A stretch of DNA of 64,000 nt, from assembly GCF_002288925.2 (NCBI RefSeq), contig NW_022097993.1:11652367-11716366 (forward strand), read 5' to 3'. The DNA comes from Delphinapterus leucas (taxonomy: Eukaryota > Chordata > Mammalia > Artiodactyla > Monodontidae). This document shows, piece by piece, positions 48,779 through 60,368 of this stretch (positions are counted from its first letter, which is position 1; every line of letters begins with the position of its first letter). The notes beneath the pieces were generated by a model, which saw only the letters and a program-made list of their open reading frames with translations, searched no databases and had not been told where the DNA came from. A program made the translations under genes and the position numbers.

Positions 48779-48971
48779 TTTAAGTTGCTGGTCTTTTAAT
48801 TTCAAATGCATTTCCAATATCCTGCATTTGTAGTCTCCTCTTCTCATGATTGATTGTTTTGATATCATATTTGTGGGTGGATGATTTCCTACCTTTACTG
48901 TATGTGCCTTTACTGGTCAGCTCTCCCATTTGTAAGTTTCTTGTTTCTAGTTGTGGCCTTTCCTTTTCTGC

Positions 48972-49857
48972 CTACAGAAGTTCCTTTAGCATTCATTGTA
49001 AGGCTGGTTTGGTGGTGCTGAATTCTCTTAGCTTTTGCTTTTCTATAAATCTTTTGATTTCTCCATTGAATCTGAACAAGAACCTTGCTTGGTACAGTAT
49101 TCTTGGTTGTAGGATTTTCCCTTTCATGAGTTTAAGTATATTGTGTCATTCCCTTCTGGCCTACAAAATTTCTGCTGAAAAATCAGCTGATAACCTTATG
49201 GGGATTCCCTGTTTGTTATTTATTGCTTTTCCTTTGTTGCTTTTAATATTTTCTCTCTGTCTTTAATTTTTGTCAGTTTGATTACTATGTGTCTTTGCAT
49301 GTTCCTCCTTGGGTTTATCCTGTATGGGACTCTCTTTGCTTCCTGCATTTGGGTAACTGTTTCCTTTCCCATGTTAGGGAAGTTTTCAGCTATAATCTCT
49401 TCAAATATTTTCTCAGTCTCTTTCTCTCTCTCTTCTCTTTTTGGGACCCATATAATGTGAATGTTTGTGTTTTAGTGTTGTCCCCAAAGTCTCTAAGACA
49501 GTCCTCATTTTTTTTTCAATCATTTTTCTTTATTATGTCCTGCAGCAGTGATTTCTACCAATCTGTGTTCCAGCTCACTTATTCATTCTTCTTCCTCATT
49601 TACTCTGCTATTGATTCCTTCTAGTGTATTTTTCATTTCAGTTATTGTTCATCTCTGTTTATTCTTTAAATTCTTTAAATTTCTAGCTCTTTATTAAACA
49701 ATTCTTGTATCTTCTCAGTCTGTGCCTCCATTCTTTTTTCAAGATCTTGGATCACCTTTACTACCATTACTCTTAATTCTCTTTCATGCAGATTGCCTAT
49801 GTACACTTCACTTAGTTGTTCCTTTAGGATTGTTTCTTGTTCCGTCATCTGGAACAT
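48972..49857 (-). pseudogene. L1 ORF1 remnant (RNA-binding chaperone)
   Basis: Begins at an ATG at 49,855-49,857 (MFQMTEQETILKEQLSEVYI), with coiled-coil text ending KRMEAQTEKIQELFNKELEI at a premature stop (49,675). The rest continues in broken frames to a final KELL-stop at 48,972-48,974. Length (about 0.89 kb) fits an ORF1 of this class. Not functional. Confidence 0.85.
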
Positions 49858-50842
49858 ATTTTTCTGTCATCTCATTTTGTCTAAGTTTCTGTGTTTGTGG
49901 TTGTCATTTCTCAGGCTGTAGGTTTGTAGTTTCTCTTGCTTCTCGTGTCTAGCCCCTGGTGAGTGAGGTTGGCCCAGGGGCTGTGCAGGCTTCCTGGTGG
50001 GAGGGACTGGTGCCTGCCCACCGGTGGGTGGGGCTGGTCCTTGTCCCTCTGGTGGGCAGGGTCATGTTAAGGGGTGTGTTTAGAGGCGGCTGTGCACTCA
50101 GGATGACTTTATGCAGCCTGTCTGCTGATGAGTGGGGCTGTGTTCTCACCCTGTTTGTTGTTTGGGCTGAGGTGTCCCAGCACTGGAGGCTGCAGGGTGT
50201 TGGGTGGGGCCAGGTCTTGATGCCAAACTGGTGACCTCCGGGAGAGCTCACATCGATGAATATTCACTGGGTCCTCCACCACCTGTGTCCTTGCCTGCAC
50301 AGTGAGCCACAGCTAACCCCTGCTTCCCCAGGAGACCCTCCACTATCCACAGGTAGGTCTGTCCCAGTGTCCTATGGAGTCACTGCTTTTCCATGGTCCC
50401 AGTATGTGTGAAACCTTGTGTGCGCCCTCCAAGAGTGGAGTCTCTGTTTCTTCCAGTCCTGTTGAGCTCCTGCACTCAAGCTCCACTGGCTTTCAAAGCC
50501 AAATGCTCTAGGGACTCCTCATCCCAATGCCAGAGCCCCAGGTTGGGGAGCCTGACATGGGGCTTAGAACTCTCACTCCTGTGGGAGAAACTCTGTGATA
50601 TAGTTTCCAGTTTGTGGATCACCCAGCCAGAGAGCATACGATTTGATTGTGTCACGAATGTACCCCTCTTACCATTTCGCTGTGGTATCTTCTTAGTATG
50701 TACGTAGAATATCTTTTTTAGCAGCTTCCAGTCTTTTTTGGTTGTTCAGCATTTAGTTGTGATTTTAGTGTTTTCATTAGAGGAAGTGAGCTCAAGTCCT
50801 TCTATTCCACCATCGTCTCCCTCTCCAGATTTGTTTTAATTT

Positions 50843-51169
50843 CACAATTCAATATTAATTTTCAAGTTGAACTCACTGGGCAGACATGCATGGCACAGAC
50901 TAAGGACAGAAGTATCCTGTAAATGTCTGGAACTGTGAACCCCAGAGGCAACATGTCCAGTTTCACCAACCACTTCTGAGCAGGCTTCTCCTGCCTCTTT
51001 CCCAGTTGGCCACCTCCACCCTCGCCTCTATCCCATCCTTTTAAGTTTGTTACACAAGAACCAATTTGAGAACAAAAAATAGTTTATTTACTTTGCATTC
51101 CCAATATTTTGTATTCCCAGGTCTATTTTAATATTTGTAAAAGGAATGAATAGGTAACATAGGTTAGAA
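50843..51169. other. Unassigned intergenic DNA
   Basis: No gene or repeat recognised. Confidence 0.4.
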
Positions 51170-51350
51170 ATAGAAAGATCAACAAAAATGTAGAGTCCAG
51201 GTTTACACTCTTCCCTCTGTCACTTACATGTCACCAACATTGGATAAAGCATTTCAGCTCTCTGGGTCTCAGTTTCCTAAATGGTAAAGTGATAGAGTTG
51301 GACTAGATAATATCTGAGCTTTTCCTGACCTAAAATTTCTATGAACCTCT
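51170..51350 (+). repeat. MIR SINE relic
   Basis: agagtccaggtttacactct, tctgtcacttacatgtcacc, agcatttcagctctctgggt, ctcagtttcctaaatggtaa in MIR order. Confidence 0.75.
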
Positions 51351-52689
51351 GAGAGGGCTACTGTCTAGACGCCTTTGGGACAAACATTCCTAAATGTATA
51401 CCCTATTCTAATGTCTTATAGCTATAAGAAGATAAAACTCCCTGAACTTAATATCTTTTCTCTCCTGTTTAAAATCCATCAATATCCTCTGTATCTTTTT
51501 TCCACGTCTATGTGATGCCAGTAATAAATAAATTTAATATCACTGTGAGCTCTGGAAAGGCAGATTTCATTCAGGTTTTTATATCTTCCTTAGTGATTGC
51601 AAATAATATGGATTCAACACCTGTTTATTGAGTAAGTTGTTAAAGAATGCTGATCTTTAACCCTTTTTCTTACTTATTTTTTAATGTTTTAACCTTTTTC
51701 CATTTTCCCTTTTCCACTGATTCCAACTATACAAGGGTCCTGCATGCTGAATCTATATCTTTATCAGTAATATAAAATTTTAAAATTTTAGTCCAGATAA
51801 ATGTTGACTCATGAGCCTTGTAAATAATCATTATCTACTTTCCTAAATCAAGTACACCAGCATAGGGTGAGTAATTATATTTTGGTACCTAATTCTTGCT
51901 TTAGAATAACTGAGCCTACCCACATCTGCTACTCACAGATGAAAATATAGAAAATGATTAAAAATAAGGGTGAGGAAATCAAGAAGAAACAATCTGAGAA
52001 GAAATTCAAGCAGGAGAATTAAGACACCATTGGCAGTTTTCTTTTAAGATTGAAAGGCATAAAAAGACACATGTAGTAAAGAGAGAAAGATACAACAGGA
52101 AAAAATTGACTCTGTGAGAAAGGATATGATAAAAATGTTTCTCAGGTCCAACCCTAGAAATCTAGGTAGATATTTCTATTGGAAATACTTGCCTTAGTCC
52201 AATTTTTTCTATGTTTCTTTTCATGTATCAAAGCAATCAGAGGATGTGAAAGTGTTTTGGATTAATTAGTAGCCAATGATTTTGAAGTGCTTCTAAACAC
52301 AGGTTCTTAATTAGAATGGAAAAAACGTACTAGGACGTCCTGTTAATGGAACTACTGACTAATTGAGAAAAAAAGTGAGCTAGAACACTAAGACTAGGAG
52401 CTTTCAGGGTATATGGAGAAGTTCAAAGTACATAACCTCAAAGTCAAGGTTATGGAAGGATAAGAATGCTTTGAACGTATTTAGAGAACTGAGATTGGAG
52501 AAGAGGTAGTTTTCAACCTGAATAGCAGGTTGAAACATAAGTAATTCAGAGCCTGGCTGATGCAAGAGAGAGAGAGAAAGAGAGAGAACGACAGATTGGA
52601 TGTGGCAGCCTGCTTACATTATGGAAGTAGAACAAACACACAGAAGAAACAAGAAAGAATTCATCCTAGTAAAAATTGGTGGCAACATA
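51351..52689. other. Unassigned intergenic DNA, 1.3 kb
   Basis: Weak L2-like text (tgtgagctctggaaaggcag) at about 51,545. A (GA)n tract of about 24 bases sits at 52,565-52,588. Nothing coding recognised. Confidence 0.4.
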
Positions 52690-52990
52690 ATAGAGAGTTT
52701 TCAAGCACAGTATCACCAAAATGACCTTGTGGAAAGATCTTAGCTCTCATGGGAATTCAGAGGGCCTGGCTTTGAAGTCTCAGCCCCAAACCAAAATAGC
52801 TGAGTGACCACAGGCAAGGAATTTCTTATCTAGAATCATTCAGTGGTATACACTTCAGCTTGCATTGACCCAGTTCTGAGCCAGGCACAGCCAGGAGTGG
52901 GAGGGGCACGGCTGTGAGTGAGGTCTGACTTTGCCCTCAGGGAGCTTAGATTCTAGAGGAATAAATGTGATAAGGGCTTTCTGGTTTAGA
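52690..52990. repeat. MIR-like then reverse L2-like relics
   Basis: 52,730-52,850 loosely follows a plus-strand MIR (ctggctttgaagtctcagcc, gctgagtgaccacaggcaag). 52,865-52,985 follows reverse L2 (tctgagccaggcacagccag, tttgccctcagggagcttag, attctagagg). Both diverged. Confidence 0.45.
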
Positions 52991-53395
52991 AGAGAAAGAT
53001 TGAGTGTTAACTAACACACTGTGAGTCTTGAGAAAAGAAACAATTAATTCTCCCTTTGGGGAGCAGAAGAGAAATGTTTAAAACTGGCTTAAAATACAGC
53101 ATAAGCAAAGGCTGAATGTCATTTCATGGCTCATGAGCAGACTGATGTCAACTGGAGTGTGGGTTGTAGTGCAGATGAGTCTGGAAAGTTGTTAGAGATT
53201 GGGCCTTGCAAGAAATGTCATGTTTTGATCTTTCGGCAACTGACTGCAACTACAGTTTTTTTTCAACATGCATAATCTGATCTAACCATTAATCTCAAAA
53301 ATATTTTTCAAAATTGGCTATTTCAACAGCTAAATGTGTGTCACTAGCTATTTCAAAGGCCATTTAAACAATTGTGTGGCCATTTGCAAATTGGA

Positions 53396-53580
53396 AGTTA
53401 ATATAGCACATTGTTTAAGGACAAACTCCAGAGTTAGACACTTGGGTTCACATCTCACATTTGCCACTTATTAGGTGTATGAATTGGGCATGTTACTTAA
53501 TCCCTCTGTGTCTCAGTTTCTTCACCTATAAGATACATGTGCATGGCATATAGCAATCATTCCACAACCGTAGGCTGTAT
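53396..53580 (+). repeat. MIR SINE relic
   Basis: gcacattgtttaaggacaaa, cacttgggttcacatctcac, tttgccacttattaggtgta, catgttacttaatccctctg, gtctcagtttcttcacctat. Good MIR order. Confidence 0.85.
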
Positions 53581-53654
53581 GAAAGGAAAGACAATGACCA
53601 TCACAATGATATGAAAGAGAGAAGGAATAATGAAGGTCACGTGCAAGTGAAAAA

Positions 53655-55075
53655 ACCCACTGGGATTAATCAATGAATTCTGTAACGTTGCAGGATGTCA
53701 AAATCAACATATAGAAATAAGTTGTGCTTCTATACACTAACAATGAAATATCTGAGAAGAAATTTTTAAAAATCTCATTCACAACAGCTTCAAAAATAAT
53801 AAAATACTTAGGGACAAGTTTAACAAAGGAAATGAAAGATTTGTGCAATGAAAACTAGAGGGCTTTAGTGAAAGAAATTGAAGAAGACATGAGCAAATGG
53901 AAAGATATCCTGTGTTCATGAAGCGGAAAAAGTAATATTGTTAAAATTTGGTCTACCCAAAGCCATCTCTAGTTTCAAGGCAAGCCCTATCAAAATTGAA
54001 CTTATATTTTTCACAGAAATAGAAAAAAAATCCTAAAATTTATATGGAACCACAAAAGACTTTGAATAGACAAAGAAATTCTGAGAAAGATTAATAAAGT
54101 CAGAGGCATCACGCTTGCTGATTTCAAAGTACAAATCTCTAGTAATTAAAACAGTATGATACTGGCAGAAAAACAGACATGTAGACCAATGGGACAGAAT
54201 AAAAGGCCAAGAAATAAACTCCTACATATATGGTGAACTAAAACTTGACAAGGGAGCCAAGGACATTCAATGGGGAAAGGATATTCTCTCTAACAAATGG
54301 CGTTGGAAAAACTGGATAACCATAGGCAGAAAAATGAAATTGGACCCCTTTCTTGTACCACTCACAAAAATTAACTTGAAGTGGATTAAAGACTTAAACG
54401 TGAGCCCTGATACTGTAAAACTTCTAGACGAAAATATAAAGAAGCAGCTACTTGACATTGGTCTCGGCAATGATTGTTTCGGATATGACACCAAAAGCAC
54501 AAGCAACAAAAGCAAAAAAATCTATAAATAGGACCACATCAAACTGAAAAGCTACAGCAGGGCTTCCCTGGTGGCGCAGTGCTTGAGAGTCCGCCTACCG
54601 ATGCAGGGGACACGGGTTTGTGCCCCGGTCCGGGAAGATCCCACATGCCGCGGAGCGGCTGGGCCCGTGAGCCATGGCCGCTGAGCCTGCGCGTCCGGAG
54701 CCTGTGCTCCGCAACGGGAGAGGCCACAACAGTGAGAGGCCCGCGTACCGCAAAAAAAAAAAAAAAAGAAAAGAAAAGCTACAGCAAAAGAAATAATCCA
54801 TAAAATGAAAAGACAATGTACAGAATGGGAGAAAATATTTACAAATTGTATATCCAACAAGTGGTTAATATTCGAAATATATAAAAACTCATACAACTCA
54901 ATAGCAAAAACAAACAAGCAAACAAACATTTTAAATGGACAGAGGAACTGTATAGACATTTTTCCAAAGAAAAAGAACCACAGGTCCAAATGGCCCACAG
55001 GTACATGAAAAGATGGTCACTATCACTAATCACTGGGGAAGTGTTGATCAAAACCACAATGAGATATCATCATTA
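53655..55075 (+). mobile_element. L1 ORF2 fragment (3' end missing), split by a SINE
   Basis: Reverse-transcriptase C-terminal portion of ORF2: ccctatcaaaattgaactta, acagtatgatactggcagaa, ccaagaaataaactcctaca, ggacattcaatggggaaagg. The frame at 54334-54531 reads INLKWIKDLNVSPDTVKLLD. It ends abruptly at aaaaccacaatgagatatca without 3' UTR, so it is truncated at both sides. Confidence 0.9.
54560..54772 (+). mobile_element. CHR SINE, short subtype
   Basis: Near-consensus short copy with A-tail, inserted in the L1 fragment. The 14-bp target-site duplication gaaaagctacagca is at 54546-54559 and 54773-54786. B box GGTTTGTGCCC. The long frames on both strands here are SINE plus L1 translations. 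Confidence 0.98.
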
Positions 55076-55156
55076 ATTGTTTTTCTATGGCTTTTAGCAT
55101 CTTGATTTCTCGTCAAGAAAAGCAAAAATTCAAGAATTTAAATATATATTATTCAG

Positions 55157-55175
55157 ATATATATATATATATATA
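55157..55175. repeat. (AT)n microsatellite
   Basis: About 19 bases of AT repeat in AT-rich sequence. Confidence 0.85.
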
Positions 55176-55214
55176 TTTTTGATCAAGAGCAAACAAGTAA
55201 ATAAATAGCCCTTT

Positions 55215-55420
55215 TTGCATGTATGAAAGCAGTGATTCTTGACACGTGGTCCCCAAAGCAGCAGCAATAAAATCACCTGGGCCTTATTAGAGATGTAACT
55301 TCTCTTGCCTCACCTCAGGCTTACTGAATCAGAAGCCTGGGGTGTGGGTCCAGCACTAGGTGGTTTAACAAGCTCTCTGGGCGATCCTGGTGCACACTGG
55401 CATTTGAAAACCACTACGAG
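55215..55420 (+). repeat. MER5A-like hAT transposon relic
   Basis: gacacgtggtccccaaagca, aaaatcacctgggccttatt, cttactgaatcagaagcctg, gggtccagcactaggtggtt, aacaagctctctgggcgatc, gcatttgaaaaccact match the element nearly from end to end. Confidence 0.85.
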
Positions 55421-57425
55421 CTAAGGTTTTGCTCTACCTTGTAAGGAGCTTCTAGGGGTACTCAGGGAGAGGAATCCTTGCCCCTTCACTGCAAAAGTTT
55501 ATGCAACCTAAGTAACTGGAGTAGGCAGAGCTTGCTCCTTTGAGAACCCACCTTTTGTCCCAGGGAGGAGACACCATGCCACTCTGGTAGTTATGTCATG
55601 TGTATTTGCATCTCATCTTCCCTAGGAGACAGGGCAATGTTTCAAATGGGAATAGACTTTTAATCATGTATGCTCTTTTTAAGTTCTCAGCTAAGTTCCT
55701 TATAGTGCCAAAGAGAACTTGAGATTTGTGCTGGGGATGAGAAAATGTTAATGCAAAATAAATCCATGAAGAAGATAAATAAACAAAAAGAAATATTAAA
55801 ACGACCACGATGGAAAAAAATTCTAAAAGTCAGCACAAGCAAGAAACTTTAAAAATCTCTCTTGCCTTTTAAATCTTAAAACACAAGTGGAATTTACCAG
55901 CTAGAAGATACTGAAGCAAATAGTTTCGTGAGAGTGAAAAAAACGACAACACATTTATTTAGCTAAGCATAGAAATAGCAGTTACAGTACCCTAGATAAA
56001 ATTACAAGGACTATAAATCTTTATCCTTTAGGGTATACTGCTGGGATTAGGAAGAAAACCTACTTACGATTTATACTTTTAATAGTTCTGAGATTTCTAA
56101 GGGTCTTTCCTTTTTACTCCTTATATCTGCTTTGCCCAACCTTCTACGGTATTTGGAGGATACTTTCTATAGTGCAAATACACTGTATAAGCATGATCTA
56201 TGGTCAGTGTCTCAGTAACAACGACATCTTATTAATGCCTATTGTCAAGATACAGTGTCTTGTCGAAAAAGTTTTGAGTCCAAATTCTAAGTATTTCAGA
56301 GCAAATAGCGTCAGGAAATGGAAGAAAATTCAGTCAGCTGTGAATTTGGACTGAAGGGTTTTACCAGCCTGGTGAGACTTGGTGGGCTAACTGGGAGTTC
56401 CTAAACACAATAGCCAAGCAACCTCTGTGTCCTCGGCTTATATACAGACAAAGCACAGCATAGGTATTTCAAGAATACAGTGAGAAAAAGGGACATTTTC
56501 TCTGAGACTATAAAAAGCCATGAAGCTCCATCCACAGAGAAACTCAGTGCTGAATAAAGACAAGGATCTGGATAGACTGAGCAATAATGGTTTAATTTTT
56601 TAAAGTTATTTTAGCCTTTATTATCTAGTTTGGTTGTTTATATTGATCAGATTCACCAGGTAATCACCCAATTCCCCGGACAGCTTTGAGTTATAAAATG
56701 GACAGAAGCTGTTTACCCAGGGCAAAAATAAATGAGTTTTCCGCTGTGGGACCCACCTAATAATTCATAATGGAGTTGATCAAAACTAAACATCCTAAAA
56801 ACCTTGATGCAAAAGTATTGTCAAAAGTTGCAGTGACACACGAGTGTTTTTGGAGATGATGCGAAAAACATCTAACATAAAAAGAAAAATGAATCTCTTG
56901 GTGAAACTTTAAGATTTATGGGATTGAGTAGAAAAAAATTTTTTCTTTAAGTTTCACTATAAGCCTCTTGAATTTCCAAGTAGGCAACTTGTAAAGCCAA
57001 TCTTGATGAGAAGGTGATAATTTAAAAACAAAGACAGAAGTAGAGTAGAATAAAAATGGTATGGAATGGACCTATGACCTACAATTATTTATGTTTCCTG
57101 CCCTTAACTTTCTGATCTTGACTCCTTAACCACCTAGAGGAAATTCCAAATAGGAAGGTGGTAAATGCAGGGAAAGCTACCGACGGCGCATATTCTCTGT
57201 TGAATACCTAGCCTTATACTCACACTTTTACCTGGCTGGGACATGCCTCACCAATATAATATATGCACACTTCCTTTCTGACCCTGAATTTCTCAGCTCT
57301 CCTGAGGAGAAGATAGCTTTGATTCCTTACAAAGAGCCATGATATATTTTATCCTATTAAATCCTAAAACCTCTGTGAGATGCCAAAGAGGTCATCAAAC
57401 CCGTTGCGCTCTACAAAGAGAGTCA
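55421..57425. other. Unassigned intergenic DNA, 2 kb
   Basis: No transposon or exon recognised. A 60-codon frame at 56,172-56,354 has no motif. Confidence 0.45.
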
Positions 57426-57645
57426 GCAGAGTTCAGCCCGAGTTTGCAGCCAGGTTCTGTCCCTTAGTAGCTGTGGGAATTTGAGAAGTCACTTACCCTC
57501 TCTGTGCCTCAGTTTATTCATCTGTGAAATGGGGACAAAAATAGTACCTCCCTCAAAGGGTTGTTGTGAGGTTAAAATTAGTTAATATTTACATGTAAAG
57601 CGCTTAGAGTCCTGCCTGGCACGTAATAGGTGCTAAACACACATG
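57426..57645 (+). repeat. MIR SINE relic, well preserved
   Basis: gaagtcacttaccctctctg, tgcctcagtttattcatctg, tgaaatggggacaaaaatag, tacctccctcaaagggttgt, tgtgaggttaaaattagtta, gtaaagcgcttagagtcctg: a nearly complete MIR with the expected order. Confidence 0.93.
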
Positions 57646-57659
57646 AGCTATTTGTACTC

Positions 57660-57860
57660 GATTTAGAGTCAGGCCTAACTGTGAATCCCAGTTTCATGGG
57701 ACCCACTGGCTGTGTACCCTGGGAAAAGTCCCTTTATTCATCTGATCTTTGATTTCCTCGTGGGTAGTTTGGAGGTTACAAACTAAAATAAAATCTCACA
57801 GAGGTGTTGTGAAGATTTAAGGGGATAAAATGTGTCACAGCTCTTTGTAATCTGTAAGAC
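57660..57860 (+). repeat. Second MIR SINE relic, tandem to the first
   Basis: gattcc-like head gtgaatcccagtttcatggg, then ctggctgtgtaccctgggaa, tctttgatttcctcgtgggt, cagaggtgttgtgaagattt. More diverged than its neighbour. Confidence 0.65.
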
Positions 57861-58935
57861 TAAAAACTGACCAGGACGGTTGAGGAGTTTTGGTGTCAGA
57901 AATCAAATGTCCACACGTGATGCTGACTGAACTAGACAGTCTGTTTGCAGACCCTGACTTCGGGAATGCAGTCCAGACGCGGCTGGTAATACACGAATGT
58001 AAAATTGATCCCAATCCATCAGGCTATCAAAGCAGCACCTACCATAGGAAATGAAAATAGTAAAAATTTCACCTCTTACACAATGACCATAGCTTTCATT
58101 TCAGTGTGAGCATGATTCCCACTTACAAGACAAGTGTGTAATCAAACAATTTGTGTAATCAAATGTTGGGAAAAGCTAATGAAATACTACAAAATGTCAA
58201 CTGTAAAATTAATTTCAGTGGGTCAAATTTGAGAATTAGAAAAGGGAAGTTGGTTGGGAGTAAGGTCATCCTGATAATTAGCCATCAGAAAAAGTCTTGC
58301 TGAGCATGACTGAGGTCACACTGAGGTTAGTTGCTAAGCTTCTGAATTATCATGAATCAGAAAGTGAATAGTAATCAGAAATCAGTGGAGAAACAAAAGA
58401 CTTTCAGCTATGCAACATAAACAATAAAGGTTTACACTTTGACAATAAACACTTTCTTCAAGTCTCCAAATACAAGGCAATCGTGACAAACCAGGCAGAA
58501 GTGGGTGAAAGATTGAGGAGGGAAGGAACACAGCTTGACATCTGGTGAAGGGGCCATTTTAAGGGTTCCTATACAGGTATGGGTTTCCTCTAAACCAGGC
58601 AGGAAATGAAAGTCTCATCCCAAGGCCAATGGCATTTTTTCCACATGGTAAGTGATTTCCCCATAATTGTGTCCAGACAAACACACCCATGACTGGTTGT
58701 GGTGGTACCTGGTGGGTCCTGTCCCACAGTCCTCTTGGTCAGGGGCTCTGACTGCCTGCAGTACTAATTTTGGATGTAGCTGTCAGTAAATAAATGTGTA
58801 ATGAATAAATTTTATATATGTTTTACCCAGTAATTTATTAAGAACATAAAGGAAGGAATCATGTCTTCTATTTATATTCTTTATAGTGTATTTGGCATAA
58901 TTGAACATAATTGTAGGCAATTGTTAAAATTTAAT
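57861..58935. other. Unassigned intergenic DNA
   Basis: No gene or repeat recognised. Confidence 0.45.
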
Positions 58936-59128
58936 TGAAGACCAGCAAGGACCTACTGTAGAGCACAAGGAACTATACTCAATATTTTGTAATAAACTAA
59001 AAAGGAAAAGAATCTTAAAAAGAATATATATATGTGTGTGTGTAACTGAATCACTCTTCTGTACACCTGAAGTGGAAACTAACACAACATAGTAAATCAA
59101 CTATACTTCAATTAAAACAAAGAAAAAC
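58936..59128 (+). mobile_element. L1 3' end only, 193 bp
   Basis: cagcaaggacctactgtaga, acaaggaactatactcaata, gaatcactcttctgtacacc, gtaaatcaactatacttcaa. An 8-bp duplication aatttaat at 58928-58935 and 59129-59136. Confidence 0.9.
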
Positions 59129-59329
59129 AATTTAATGAGTCCTATTTGTATTCTTAGGGAATTACTTTATGGTCATAAAAACATTATTGATTGCTCATTG
59201 ACTAGCAAAACTGTGAAACAAGATAGTTTATGGCAATTATATGAAATAAAGCAAACAGCAAAAATATATGAGTTGACCATTTTCATGTACTTAAGTTTTA
59301 TCTTAAAACAGAAATTAATTATCAGAGGA

Positions 59330-59470
59330 CTTATATTCTTATCTGGCATTGCCACTGACCGGCGATCTGAACTTGGAAATTTCACTTTCTATTCACAGTG
59401 CAACAGAGTTGGCTATTATATTAAATGAGATAATAGATAGGATTGTACATTGCACGGTATTGACCTGGAA
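59330..59470 (+). repeat. MIR-like relic
   Basis: ggcattgccactgaccggcg, atctgaacttggaaatttca, attaaatgagataatagata follow the MIR core order. Confidence 0.5.
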
Positions 59471-59549
59471 TTGTGGCTTGCTCACTGTAGACAGAGTCTA
59501 GAAAAGAGACAATTACCAGTTTTCTTGGATGCCTTAATTACAGTTGTAG

Positions 59550-59745
59550 AAAACCCCATTGATATTCCTTGATCTGCCATTTATTGACCTTGGGGAGTTG
59601 TTCACCCGAGTGCCAGATTCCTCATGAGTAAAGGAGAGATCATTCATTCACACTTCCTGTGATTGCTTCAAAACATAAGTACGGAAACACATGTCAAGAG
59701 CTCAGCTCAGTGCCTGGCACACAGAATGTGCTTCTCTGTGAGCTT
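59550..59745 (+). repeat. MIR SINE relic
   Basis: tgatctgccatttattgacc, ttggggagttgttcacccga, gctcagctcagtgcctggca, cacagaatgtgctt. Diverged but in order. Confidence 0.6.
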
Positions 59746-60194
59746 TTCATAGTCCTTCTCTCTTCCTCTTCCTTCTGCTGCTTCTACAACAGATCCTCAG
59801 GGTGGAGGACAGGGGGCACTGAGGTGATTCAGGACGGGAGTCAAAACTACTGTGTATGATGATGGAAGAAACAGCAACAACCGGGTCTCACCCCGACTTT
59901 TCTAACTCCTTCCCACAAATGAATTCGGTCTTCCTGCCCATACTTTTTCTTCTTGTTAGGGAGGTGGCTAGTCTTGATACTGCAAAGGCAAGAACATTAA
60001 TTCTAGCCAAGAGTTTGGCTAGCTGTGCAACACAGATTTTTCCCTTAACTATTACTGTAGGGCTTAATTTCTTTATCAATATGTCTGATGATTTTACAGG
60101 TGTTGAGTAAGGACTAAGAAGTGGGGCAAAGAATAACTAAGGCAATAAACAGAAGGAAAGCATGTCTCATACTCCCTAAAAAAGTCTATAGAGG
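59746..60194. other. Unassigned intergenic DNA
   Basis: Frames of 63-84 codons at 59,856-60,110 on both strands show no known motif. Confidence 0.4.
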
Positions 60195-60352
60195 GAAATA
60201 TACTCAATATTTTGTAATAACCTATAAGGGAAGATAATCTGAAAAAAATTGGATGTATATGAATGTGTAACTGAATCACTTTGCTGTACACCTGAAACTA
60301 ACACCACATTGTAAATCAACTACACTTCAGTAAAAAATTAAAAACAAAGTTT
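60195..60352 (+). mobile_element. L1 3' end only, about 158 bp
   Basis: atactcaatattttgtaata, gtaactgaatcactttgctg, tacacctgaaactaacacca, gtaaatcaactacacttcag and an A-rich tail. Imperfect target-site duplication aaaagtctatagagg / aaaaggtctatagaag at about 60,180-60,194 and 60,353-60,368. Confidence 0.9.
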
Positions 60353-60368
60353 AAAAGGTCTATAGAAG

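Larger units (their letters stand above)
44414..50833 (-). mobile_element. Full-length L1 (about 6.4 kb), minus strand, inactive
   Basis: The layout on the minus strand is complete: a 5' region from about 50,826 (gagagggagacgatggtgga) to 49,858, ORF1, an inter-ORF spacer, ORF2, and a 3' UTR ending in an A-rich tail near 44,414. The 9-bp direct repeat ttttaattt (44405-44413 and 50834-50842) is a plausible target-site duplication. Both ORFs carry stops and frameshifts throughout, and plus-strand frames of up to 138 codons across it are antisense artefacts. This is the only complete LINE in the window. Confidence 0.93.

Noticed and set aside
45249..49624. Plus-strand hydrophobic open frames up to 138 codons that look like membrane proteins
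   Set aside because: They are antisense to L1 ORF1 and ORF2; T-rich antisense L1 gives Phe/Leu/Ser-rich frames.
52565..52588. (GA)n tract as a possible H-DNA or GAGA-type regulatory site
   Set aside because: Short and interrupted (gagaaagagagagaa); common by chance in mammalian DNA.
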